From the NCBI GenBank assembly GCA_008638375.1, contig CM018041.1:6129501-6193500 (forward strand): a DNA stretch of 64,000 nucleotides, given 5' to 3'. Position numbers and translations under genes: made by a program. Every line of letters begins with the position of its first letter. Position 1 is the first letter of the stretch. The notes under the pieces are model-generated. The model ran no database searches and was not told the DNA's origin. It worked only from the letters and a program-made list of their open reading frames with translations. This DNA comes from Nyssa sinensis. Taxonomy: Eukaryota; Streptophyta; Magnoliopsida; Cornales; Nyssaceae. Shown piece after piece: positions 22,532-33,725 of this stretch.

Positions 22532-25500
22532 CTATTTAGGCCTACTGTCAGTTTTGAGAAAGCGGACGTATTCCTGCTGCACCATCTCCCCTCCATTCAA
22601 AGAATCAAAACTGCACTTGTAGAAGCTGAGACAGAGGGGCAAGAAAGAATAGTTAAAAATAAAGAGTGATACGGTCTCAATCTGATATACATATACATAT
22701 CCATATCCTAAATTATTATTTTCTTTTCATTATCAATAATTGATATCCTTGTCCGTCCAAAGCACATATAATTTGCTAAGAATTATTGTTATTTGTTACT
22801 AATAGGATTGAAGTTCACCTAATTTAAAACTAGTATGAGACAACCACACCTCCACACAAAGTAAACCAAAGTATTTGTAAACTCTGAAGTCTTCACTTGA
22901 TTAACCACATACTCATCTAGTGAATTAGAGTCATGTGCCTCATCATTTCTCCACACTTGGTGGCACACAGTTAGGTTACTCTGGGTGGAGCTGTGGCATC
23001 CAAGGATCAAAATTTTGTTTCTTTTCTATCGAAACGGCCGAAACGTTTCTATTTCTCAGGGAACCGAAACGAAACATTAGTGGAATATCGAAATTGACAT
23101 ATTTTTATAAAAACAAAATTGAAACATACCGAATCAAAGAAAACATTTCTTTTGTATCAACAATAATTCTAGAAGTTAGTCAAAAATAATATCCATTTAT
23201 TTTTCAAGGATTAAAACTCAAAATTACAAGAAGATATTTCTATTATTTTTCCTAAAATAATAAAAAAGTAGTAGGAGAAATAAAATGTAAATAAATAACT
23301 ATTTTAATACTAAGTTACTAATTATAATATGTTTAAATCGCTATTTGTTTTACTTTTTATTTTATATGTAACTTGTGTCAAATTATCTAATTCATGGATA
23401 TTACATAGTATATATCTATTATGTCATTTATCATAAATTAGTGTCATTTATCATGAATATGATGTATATGCCTTAAATATGCACAAATATTCAATAAATA
23501 GGTTTATTTATATAAATAAATAAATTTTAAGTTATATTTCCACATGTTTTCAATTTTTTCTCCGTTTCCATTACGTTTCCGAAACGTTTCCGTTTCGTCT
23601 AAACAAAACGAAACTATACATCGAAACGATATTTTTAATCCTTGGTGGCATCTTGCACATGGAATGCTCGGTCAACACCACCCCCACAACCATCTAAGTT
23701 AACAGAAATCCTTTTCTTTTCTTTTTTCTGGTGTCACCAAATATTTTTTGTTTATGAGAAAAATAAGCCTACGTGATACATTTCTCGATATTTTTTTTTT
23801 GGGTAAATTACACTGAGTTATCTTGAGATTTCTGATAATTATACTAACCTTCCTGTGATTTCTGAAATTACACCGACCTTCCTTCCAGTCCAATTTTTTT
23901 AAAAATGACAATATTGTCCCTTTTATGTTTTTTTGCAATTTTTTTTTTTATTTTGAACAATTTTTTCAAACTGTTTTTTTTTTTCACTTTCAAATAAACA
24001 TTAATTAAAATATTATTTGGCTAAAAAATATTATTTATTTATTTAAAATTTATTTTGATATAAAATGAAAAAAAAAAAGTTAGTAAAAAATAGTCAAAAT
24101 TAAAAAAATACAAAAAAAAAAAAACATGAAAGGAACAACTTTGACATTTAAAAAAATATTAGACTGAAGGGGAAGTTGTGTAGTTTGTCAAAAAAAGCAA
24201 GGGATGTTAGTATAATTTCAGATAAACTTCAGGAGAGGTCAGTGTAATTTACCATTTTTTTTATCAGTACATTCCTGAAAAATAGAGGTAATACATTTCT
24301 AATGTTTATGGGAAAACATATCAAGTCAAACTGAAAAAAAAAATTGTAATGACATTTTTTTCAACTGTATTGAAACAAAAATTAATAGGAAGATTTTTCT
24401 TTTCTTTTGTGTGAGTGCATGTGGGAGAGGGGGGGGTGTTGTTAAGACTTAAAATGCTTATCATATATATGAAATCTAGTAGTCCTTAAACAGTGCCTAA
24501 TAAATTAAAAGTAAAAGGGGTTCAGTTTAAAAAAATCTAATAACATGTCTTGGAGACACGCAAAATAACAAGAAGGCTTTGTTGAGTTATAGTCTAGCAA
24601 CATATTTACAACAGTAACATCCAGCATAATGTGAGGAAAGAAGATGATTGCATACCTCCCATCCATGCCAACAATAATAAGAGTGTTTAGAGATCCAAAT
24701 GCCACAATGAATTGGGTGTATTCTGGTAAGTGAAACTGAGCAAATGACCACTCTGAGCTAAAATATTTTGGTAACACCCCTGAAAATTCCAAAAACACGA
24801 GTAAGGAGAAGTGAAACACCAAATTTTTAGGATCTAAATTATTTTGGAAAACCCTCTAGCAATAATTAGAAAAGGGGATTGGAGAAATAAGCATTCACAT
24901 GTTTCAACTTTCAAATAATGACGACGTGTAGCTCCATGGAAATAACACTGGTTGAAACAGCAGTTGAGATGGTAATTTTTTCTCTTTTTTTATTTTTTTA
25001 TTTTTTTGGGGGGCGGGGGAGCTGGTAAATTTTCAAGGGCTAGAAAACATTTCTAAATCTGAAATATAGTTCAATTTAGTTTAACAAGATTAAATCTTTC
25101 AATTCCTTAAAAAAAAAGGTTTAAGAATTACATTTAATACAAATTCAAGCACTCTTATCAATTCATTCTGTTAAATAAGTTCGATACTACAGAAGTTCTA
25201 TTAGGTTGATTTTGGCGTTTTATAACTAAGTTACAGTGAATTAATTCTGAACAGGCTTAGACGTCATAAACCCTAATCCAAACTGTTAGATTTATTATTT
25301 TAGTTTATTGCTTCTATTTTTAGATAAGGGTACTTTTGAATTTTCTCTTATGGTAATATAAATATAAGGGCAGAAGAATGATTTGAAGCATTATGCCCTA
25401 AACCTTTCTTTTCTCTTAATCTCTTTCTTTCTCTTCTTCTTCTCTTAGTTTAGTACTGTGAATCTTAACTTGGTATCAAAGCAAGTTCACAATATTTCTC

Positions 25501-28319
25501 TCCTCCATAAAACACAGCTCACAACCAGAAAGACAAAAGGAAGATAAGGTTGCTAATGTCACTTTCCGGCAATAAAGTCACGCTGATGTCACTTTTTCGT
25601 CAATGACATCAGTTTTCTCCGGCGACCAAAAGACCGTGTTTCAGCTCGTCTTTCCATGATGATTCCTATGGTATTTTTGTGAAATTTTTTGAAGCCATCT
25701 AGAAGTATTTTTCTATTTTCGAGACTTTTAGAATTTTTTGACCTTTTTTTTTCAATCTGTCTTTTGGGACCTTTTGAGGCTGTTTCGATGCTTCAATCTG
25801 TTACAGAGGGTTGCCTTTTGGTGTTAGGGATCTTGTTTTAACATATCCATGTGCATCTAAACCTTTCTTTTCTCTTAATCTCTTTCTTTCTCTTCTTCTT
25901 CTCTTAGTTTAGTACTGTGAATCTTAACTCAAACCATAAAGGCATATTATTTTCTTGATAGTTGTTCCAATTTCACCCCTGAAATAATTTATGGACAAAC
26001 ATCTCTTACCCTTCATGAATGACAATGATGAACTTGGGTTGGCACCAGTATTTGGAGAAATAAGGGCATCAAGTGCAGATGATGAATTCTGGTAAAACAG
26101 TGCTGAATTTTGAGCAGCACTGGAATGAGCTGATGAGTCCTCCCCTACAACCCGAACTCTGAGACTGAATATATGAACAGTACCCTTGTCACTTGACACA
26201 GCCAACCACTGGACATTCGGAGAGAGGGCAATACCATAAATATCTGCTTTGTCCACTCCTCTGCGTACCTATCAGAAGCAATAATATTGAAATAAACAAA
26301 TTTTGGACTTTGAGAGTGACCATTAAAAGAGAACACAAATGCAAATGCAAAAGCAAAACAAACCAATACCTTATATAAATGCCTAAAACTCATGCAAGAA
26401 AAGTAAAACTGGCGGAGAAAATAAACCAAATCCAAAACGTAAAAGAAACCGTATGTAAGGGATGGATGCATGCGAACCAAGCTAATTAGAACAGGGAAAT
26501 ATGAGCTGAAAAGTGGATATCTGTGGTCCATCTAGTGGGAAAGGATAGATGGTTTCCACTTAAAACAAAAGGTGGTAAGATGGGGTAAGGCTTATGAAGC
26601 TTCTATAGAAGATTTAATTAGATGTTAGAATGTGATAATGTAGGTGCATACATAAGACTAGTTTTCCATTCATCAAATACGAGATGATACATGCAACATT
26701 ATCCTTAGAAAACACAAGTTTCCTACTACTTCTGTCACCTATGAAGCACAAACACTATTTTGGCTCACGTATTCATGTCGGACAAGTCTCGGACACGTGT
26801 CGAATAAGCAAGAAAAAATGTCCAAATTCAGACACGTTTTATTTTTTTCTTCTTCTTCTGTTTTTTTTTAGGGGTTTTCCCTCTTTTTATCTTCTCGTCT
26901 ACTTTTTTTTTTTTTTGGTTATATATAGACTTATATGTGCTATGTAATAGTTAATAAATTTGTTTTGCAACTTAAATCACAAATGTTGATAATTAAATGA
27001 CGAAATTTTTGAATTTTTATGTAATAATCTTATTATATGGTCATATAAAAAAAATAAAAATATATATATTCAATGTGTCTCCGACGTATACATGTCCTAC
27101 TTTTTTGAGAAATGTCGTGTCGTATCCGTGTCCCGTGTCTGTGCTTCTTAGTCCGTCACAATTACTGAACTCTTTGAAAAAGCCCATACTTTTGGGAGAT
27201 GCAAATAATGAATCTGCATCTAATGAGTCTCAACTTCTTAATTAAATTTTACGCTGGAATGATAAGATAAAACCATTCTTTGCAAACAGGATTAAAAGAA
27301 CTTCTTGCTCTTCAGTCTTCATAAGAGAGTTAAAATTAACTTTGGATAAGGAAAAACAAATATTCAACTCATTTGGATTTAAAGACAAATTTGGTCGTCT
27401 TCCACAAGAATGGTAGAATGCCTTGGCACTTCAAGGAAAAGGAGGACCTTCCATGCATATCTCCTTTACCTCTTGATTGGTTCCAATTATATTGTTGGAA
27501 ATATATTAAACTAGTGACTAGTCCCAAAACAATATAAAAATGACAATAAAGTATAAGTACCTCCTGTAACCGAGTCCCATCCATTGTGTTGAAAATTCTT
27601 ATCAAAGTGCCTCTTGTACTGGCAGTTGCGAGAAGCAGCCCATCCATTGTCAAGGTTAAGCATGCTATTTGAGAATCATGAGCATTTATTACTTTGGTCA
27701 TATTCAGCCCAAAGTGGTCAATCCGAACCTGTCCTCGCCGGAGACCTGGGCAAGCCAAGACAGATGTATTCAAGTGGTGTGAAAGGCAACAAAGTCCCCT
27801 AGGGTTTGCCAAAGTCTCTATCTGATGAAGAAGCTTCAGATCCATAAAATTGTACACATATATCTTGTGCTCAAGAACAACAACAATTCGATCCCGTCTT
27901 AGTTTAACTGCACGAACTTCAGATCGAAATGAAAATTCACCAATGGACCGGCTCTGATGATCATCCCAGATTATAACTTTATTTGGAGGGTACTGGGAAT
28001 TAGCCTTACCACCAACAAGTGCCAAAATATTGCACCGAAACAGCATCTCAACAATTCCGAATCCCCCATTTTTCAGATCACGTCTGAAAGTTTCCTTAAA
28101 AGGATCACAGTTATAGATACGAAAGCCACGATTTGTTCCGGCAGCAAAGCAACCATAGTCTTGATTCCATGAAACTGAGAGCAATTCTGCTTCATCACTG
28201 TCATTGAACTCAGGTTCTATCTGGCTAAAAAAATCAGAAACCCCAGCATTTGGGGATTCATAGGTGCCAAGACTTGCTGATGGAAATAATTCTCGAGATG
28301 TTGAGACAATCGAACTCAT
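22532..28319 (-). CDS. ATG18: Autophagy-related protein 18 (PROPPIN, ATG18c/d-like)
   Basis: Seven-bladed WD40 beta-propeller that binds PI3P/PI(3,5)P2 on autophagic membranes. Coding exons in transcript order: 28319-27561, 26268-26010, 24779-24656, 22625-22532; phases agree and give 411 residues. The N terminus is Ser-rich ([10 protein letters not shown]), followed by [20 protein letters not shown], the first blade. The lipid-binding RRG motif is at residues 255-257, directly after the first coding splice, in the context [14 protein letters not shown]; many ATG18c/d proteins have this form rather than [13 protein letters not shown] and the last blade GMDGSFY lead to a short tail ending RPK. 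The ATG at 28319 is the first in frame; the codons before it contain no ATG and come from a leader exon. No frame damage, although the introns are loaded with transposons. Confidence 0.95.
23001..23644. mobile_element. hAT-type MITE in the last ATG18 intron
   Basis: Terminal repeats CAAGGATCAAAA and (inward from the right) CAAGGATTAAAA, with perfect 8-bp target duplications GTGGCATC at 22993-23000 and 23645-23652. The subterminal parts are packed with GAAACG/CGTTTC motifs in inverted arrangement. Non-coding. Confidence 0.85.
23801..24253. mobile_element. AT-rich MITE, family A copy 3 (best preserved)
   Basis: The left end GGGTAAATTACACTGAG and right end (inward) TGGTAAATTACACTGAC match over most of 15 bases. 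The similarity continues inward as TCTGATAATTATACTAAC versus TCTGAAATTATACTAAC. The middle is poly-A/T-rich. This copy defines the family also seen at 3195, 13561 and 31088. It lies in the last ATG18 intron. Confidence 0.75.
25284..25929 (+). mobile_element. Miniature, internally deleted LTR retrotransposon
   Basis: The left LTR runs from TGTTAGATTTATT (25284) to CTTAACT (25470). The next base begins TGGTATCAAAGC, a primer-binding site for initiator Met-tRNA (one mismatch to the usual TGGTATCAGAGC). The last 73 bases of the LTR (25398-25470) recur identically at 25857-25929, so the right LTR keeps only its 3' part. Perfect 5-bp target duplications CAAAC flank the whole unit (25279-25283 and 25930-25934). 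The interior of about 385 bases resembles a retrotransposon leader and encodes no protein. It lies in the ATG18 intron between coding exons 2 and 3, in opposite orientation to the gene. Confidence 0.85.
26743..27147. mobile_element. MITE with GAAGCACA ends
   Basis: The left end GAAGCACAAACAC and right end (inward) GAAGCACAGACAC are inverted repeats. Inside lie ACACGTGTC and GACACGGATACGACACGAC type motifs. No target duplication could be settled and there is no coding frame. It lies in the first coding-region intron of ATG18. Confidence 0.6.
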
Positions 28320-28679
28320 GGGGTAGAAAAGACAGTCATGAGCATGCAAAGCGATCAAAAACTGCAGAAAACCAGGACATTCAAAATCAGGACAACACAG
28401 GTAAAACAGCCAACATAGAGAATAAGATATTCAAGTTATGAAACCAAAACAGAAAACAACACCAGTGCCATAAAAACATGCTCTTTACCCAATTATCTGT
28501 AGATATTTAGGCCAAAAACTAGATCAATTTGACAACTATGCAACAAAAAAATAAAAAAACGTTTTATTGCTTATAAATAACAGCGGACAGAGATGGTTGC
28601 TCTTTTGATTTTGAAATTAATAATCGAGTTCTTGAAATTGTGTGGAGGAGTTCTTACTGTGAGCTTCTATGTGTGCAGA

Positions 28680-28700
28680 GAGAGAGAGAGAGAGAGAGAT
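28680..28700. repeat. (GA)n microsatellite
   Basis: About ten GA units inside the ATG18 leader intron. Confidence 0.9.
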
Positions 28701-29149
28701 CTTCATTTTGACAAAGTATTTGAATATTTTAAAGATAAGCTAACACAAGCATAATTAAAACTGGTATGTCACTCCATTCAAAAATCAAATAAACTTCTTT
28801 ATTGTAGTTGGCATTTGACATTTGTAATCCCTCTCTAATAGTCATTGTAATGCCTCAAAGTTCACCTTTTTTTTTTGGGTGGTCGTTAAAAGGAGAATTT
28901 GAAGAAATTGTCAATAGACTCAATACACAATTCCCATGCTTTAGGAGGTCAATAAGGGGCTTGTTATGGAAGGGTACCATCTTGTTAGGTAAATGATTTT
29001 CCGATGTATTCCAAGAATCATACTCTGGAACTCGGATAGTATTGGAAGGACCATATTTGAAGGTTCCCCAAGGGTTTCAGAGTTAGCATAGAGTTTGCAC
29101 TTGCAGACTCATTTGGGAATGGTCAACTAGCTCAACCTCATCTATTTTC

Positions 29150-29480
29150 TCTATGCCCAGTTCATTACAATGGAAGCCTCCTCCTCCCTGACATTTCCAA
29201 AGTGAATGTTGATGGCTCTACCTTTGATTACCCTGGCCCACAAGATATTGGAGTATTGTCTAGGTATCATAACTGTGAGTTGATGTTTTAACTTCCCCTG
29301 TCAGACTGATTTGGGTTAATCTTGCGAAGATGAGCTGCTCGCCTTCAAATGTGGTATCAATGAGAATGTCTCAAATGAGTTTGGAATATTTTACCTAGCC
29401 AAAAAAAAAAAAAGTGGAGAATCTTTGGAATAGAGTGTGGTTCTTCTATAGTGGTTCATTGGATTAACCACAAGCTTAAG
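29150..29480 (+). pseudogene. Broken RNase H fragment of a LINE
   Basis: Plus-strand translation gives KVNVDGSTFDYPGPQDIGVL, matching the first strand and catalytic Asp of the RNase H domain that ends many plant LINE polyproteins. Further on, GESLE- and IGLTTSLRGL-like pieces appear with stops and frameshifts. It lies in the ATG18 leader intron, on the other strand. Too decayed to bound exactly. Confidence 0.5.
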
Positions 29481-30037
29481 AGGCCTTAGCATTTGCACAC
29501 CAACATCTTTGATTGACCTCATATAAAATAACTCTTAAATCCCTAGATAGGCCACTATTACTTCACTGTTATCTTCCCTCAATTTTCCGAACTAAAATTT
29601 CTTCATTTAATGAATTTTTATCTGCCCTTGCTATTTATTCCTAAATGGATCAATCTAAGCAATCTTATACACATTTACTATCTATATGAACAAATTAATA
29701 CGAAAACTCGCCTCCCAAAAAGTAAATACACATATAAGCCAATGGAGTGTGATTCTTCCTTCCAACCGTATGATTCAATTCCTCTGCCCATTAAACGATT
29801 TCATTCCTCTCCTATATACCAATGGAAAATCCAATAGTTCTGAGGTTATCGCAAAACGGAAATACAAATCGTTCTAACCTAAGTTCTAAATGGAGATTCA
29901 GATGAGGGATTTGATACTTGCACTTGGAGTTAACAGGAAAATCAAACAAAAAACTAAGATAGATACAAAATCGGATAAAATATGTACAGATCTCAAGCCA
30001 AATTGTAATGAAATAAATGAATCCATAAATTACTTAC

Positions 30038-30130
30038 AAAGGTCTGATGATCAAATCCGCTGATTTTCCAAATTGCCTATTCTTCAGCATGGACGACGAC
30101 GAAAACTCAATGGATCACGACCCTGCATGC
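30038..30130 (-). promoter_or_regulatory. ATG18 5'-leader exon with a small upstream ORF
   Basis: On the minus strand a perfect donor GTAAGT follows base 30038, and a TTTTCTGCAG acceptor ends at 28362, 43 bases before the ATG18 start codon. This defines a leader intron of about 1.68 kb. The leader exon has an ATG at 30090. After splicing it reads 19 codons and stops, upstream of the main start and not overlapping it. The transcription start is not resolved; a GA-rich tract (30214-30250) lies upstream. Confidence 0.5.
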
Positions 30131-30589
30131 ATTTCACATAATTAGAACTGTGGGATTGTTATCTTTTAGGTTCGGAAGTAGATCGTCGAAAGATTTGTCC
30201 TTGCATCGATGGATCGAGAGAGAGTGAGAGAGAGAGAGAGAGACAGAGAGAGAGGAGTCTTGAATTTGAGTATGCGATTGCGACACGTTTGGCCCGTAAG
30301 ATCGTATGGTACTGAATAATTCACTCGAGCCTTACGAATTATTCTATGCAGTGACGCTCTGATTTTGGCCACGTCTACATATATGAGAAATCAATATGAC
30401 TCACAACACATGTTATGTTTTCCATTTATTAAAAAATAAAAATAATAAATTATGTTCTTTGAGTTTTAAATTACATTCTTTGAGTTTTATTTTGACAATT
30501 ACAATAATCTGATTTACTTTTAATCCTTTGTATTTATCAGAATCGGATTGAATGATCATTTTAATCAGATCGAATTAGTCCATTCAATC

Positions 30590-31080
30590 TATTAAATCGA
30601 AACCGAACATTAAACCAATTTAGTTTAATTAATATACTATTTTTGTTCAAGAATCAAAAAAAAAAAATAATTGAACCAATTGGTTTTAAAAAAAATCGAA
30701 TGAATTGACCAATTAAAAAAAAAATTTGATTAAACTACCTTTTAACTTTTTATTTCCTGCAAATTTTTTTTTTCACAAAACTTCTTATGTTTGATTTATA
30801 AAATTTGATATAAAATAAAATATTGTTACATATATTTTTGTTATATATACAAATATATAAAATTTATACATTAAAATAATTTCAATTATTATACTTATAT
30901 TTTGTTATTTATCACTAAATAATAAAAAATATATATTTTTATTATTATTTTCTTAATTTTTAATATATTTATGTATGTTTTTAATATATTAATTATAAAA
31001 TCGATTGAACGACCGACCAGTTGAACCAGTGAATCGTAAACCGATCCTTTCACCGATTCATCATTCGCTCCAATTTTGAT
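30590..31080. repeat. Decayed CCGGTT/TTGAACC-type inverted repeat
   Basis: The left part carries TTGAACCAATTGGTTTTAAA and the right part CGACCAGTTGAACCAGTGAA and ATTTTGATAACTATGC. A similar right end (GACTTTGATAACTATGCA) occurs near 10925-10943 after an ACCGATTTTT block. Probably worn copies of the element type at 14133, but exact ends are not visible. Confidence 0.4.
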
Positions 31081-31087
31081 AACTATG

Positions 31088-31410
31088 CCCTCTAATCAAT
31101 TTTTTTTTCAAAATAATAAAATTGTCCCTATCATTTTTTCCTAACTTTTTAAATTTTTTTTTTATTTTATATAAAAATAAATTTAAGATTTTAATTCATA
31201 TTTATTTGAAAATTAAAAAATTTATTAGAATTGAAAAAATATATATAATAAAAAAACATGAAACGATAATTTTGTTATTTTTAAAAAATCAACTAGAGAA
31301 AATGTTTATAATTTGTCAAGTAAAATAGAAGAGTTGGTATAATTTTAAAAATTTCACAAAAAAATAATATAATTGTCAAAAATTTTAGAAGAGGTAAGTA
31401 CAATTTACCT
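31088..31410. mobile_element. AT-rich MITE, family A copy 4 (left end missing)
   Basis: The right end GTAAGTACAATTTACC and preceding AATTTCACAAAAAAATAATA correspond to the right ends at 3601 and 24253. AAAATTGTCCCTATCA near 31118 matches the left interior of the copy at 23801. The left terminal repeat is absent. Confidence 0.5.
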
Positions 31411-33620
31411 TAAAAAATTATATATACTTAATTAGTATATTCTTATGTGAAATTTATTGTATGAATATATATATATATATATATGTATGTATATATTAAT
31501 AAACACCTACATGTGTGTATATATTAATATGCACCCATAGATATACATTGTAACTATTCAATCAAGACTTATTGTATATTTTAACAGTAATTTTCATAGA
31601 TTTATCAAAAAAATAATATTAAATTAAGTTTTTAAGTAAACTTTCCCATTGCAATCAAACAGAAAAATATGATACTCATCGACGTGACAAATATGCACAT
31701 TGAATAACTTTTTCTTATTTATTTTATTTTATTCAGGAACAACTTATTATACATTTTATTTAATTTTTCTTGTCTAAATAAAATTAAAAAACTTACTTGT
31801 AATCTAAAGATCACAAACTCATGTTACAAAAATTAATTCATCACTTGTAAAAATAAAGTTACGTTTATCTAATCCTTTTCATACCTCTGCACTAAAACTG
31901 TCTTTTTTTAATATTAATTAATTAAAATTATTAACTAATTAAATATTAATTATTAAAAAATAATTTCTTGATTTCTACTTGAGAGACATTTGAATAATTA
32001 AAAAAAATTCTAACCTTTCTCAACGGAATTTGAAGGGTTCTCCATGCTTGGAAGACTCAAATTTCACATTCAAGTACCACTAGCATACAAATTACAATTA
32101 ACTCTCTAATAATGAATAATTTTGAGAGAATAAATAATTATTAATTGATAAAAAAATAATTATTAAATTTCATTATAAATTTTATTAACCAAAAACTTTT
32201 CTTACAAGTATACAATTAAAAATAAGACACGTTTGCAAGAATGATAGAATATATTTTTTAAAAAAAATTACATACCTTATGTAATGTTTAGTGTATGATA
32301 TTATCTTAACTTTCCTGTCATTAAAGTGAGAGTGTGAAAAATACTATACTTCTCAAATATCTATCTCAAATCTTGTATTCCAAATAATGTAATACAGTAA
32401 TATTGACAATAAATTAAAACCATGTTTGTTTCGTGAATTAGATAATTGTGAATTAGTTATCCCATTTAATCTCACCTCTCTCCTCTCCCATCTCCCCTCT
32501 CCCATTATTTTATTAATGCTATCGATCATTATTTACTTTCGGTACTATTAGTGAACCCCTTCCTTTTTTTGCAAATACCGACTTTACAAAACCATAAAAA
32601 CTAATTTATCAAATTCTCTCTCCAAGCCGACAAAGAAATATAACCTAAGTCATATAATTAATGTAACGCACCAAGATTCTACCATGTAAGTATCACATTA
32701 TTTGAGATATAAATTTAGAATAAACTTTTACGATGTATATCACTACTCTAAATAAATATTCATTCTGTTGACCAAAAAAAAAAATCGAAAATTAACGTGT
32801 CAAACACCCATTAGCCAGGCGACCAATTAATACCAACTCTGGTCCCTCCTAGTAGAAAAAAAAATTCCAGTGAGAAGGTTTTATCTACTCAAATTTGAAT
32901 ATTTACATAACCCTTGTACGTTTCATACGAATACTCAAATCTGAACAAAAGTCTCACAATGAAACCTTTTCACAGAACCTTTTTTTACCATCTAGTTTAA
33001 CCATTGCCTTCTAACCTTAAAAGAGGAGATGAGGGCACTCTCCTCCTCCAAGAGCCCAAAAAGACCCAGCTCCAGCTGGTTCATTATTACACACACACAC
33101 ACACAACACTATAACATCAATTACATTAACTAGTGTAAATTGTTGAAACTGAAAAAGAGAGCTTGGAGTTGATAAAGCATTAATTAAACACTGCAGAGTC
33201 CTTGACTAAATAACCCAGCAGTGACTTGACCCTGTGATTGATACTTTTGGTTAAGAAAAAGATGATGTTGCCTTCACATATTCCTATATATATAAAGCAT
33301 GGACCACAGAGCTCATGCCCCTATCAAACCATGACTTCGACCTCTCTCTTTGTGACCACATCACTACTTGCATTACACTAGTAACAACTGCACATACTGC
33401 TGACACTAGTGCAAGTTAACTCCAGTTCCAAACCCCGTACAAATTGGACCAGGGGACCATACAAATTGGACCCAAATGTGCTCCCAATCACATCCTAATA
33501 CTGCGCCTTCTACACATGCCATGCATATAATATCGCATGCGCTAAACGCAACGGTAAGATTACTCTTATCATGAACTGAAAGTCAACTGTGTGCGTGTGT
33601 ATAGGTGTGTGTGATTTAAC
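31411..33620. other. Intergenic, no gene seen
   Basis: Very AT-rich DNA with microsatellites (AT at about 31463-31482, CA at 33089-33105). No exon-like frame or RNA gene was found. Confidence 0.6.
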
Positions 33621-33634
33621 TATAAAAACAGAGT

Positions 33635-33725
33635 CACGGGTTCGAACTCTCCACTTGTAGAGGTAAGATTGTGTATATCTAACTTTCTTCAAACCCCCCA
33701 CGGGGACTACCCTTTTTAACAAAAA
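33635..33725 (+). mobile_element. Possible SINE 3' part
   Basis: The stretch has a box-B-like GGGTTCGAACTC at about 33638-33650, then TCTAACTTTCTTCAAACCCC and GGGGACTACCC, ending just before an A-rich run (AACAAAAAAG). This order is common in tRNA-derived plant SINEs. No box A or target duplication could be placed. Confidence 0.3.

Noticed and set aside
30166..30372. Minus-strand 68-codon frame upstream of the ATG18 leader
   Set aside because: Mostly a translated GA repeat (Leu-Ser run).
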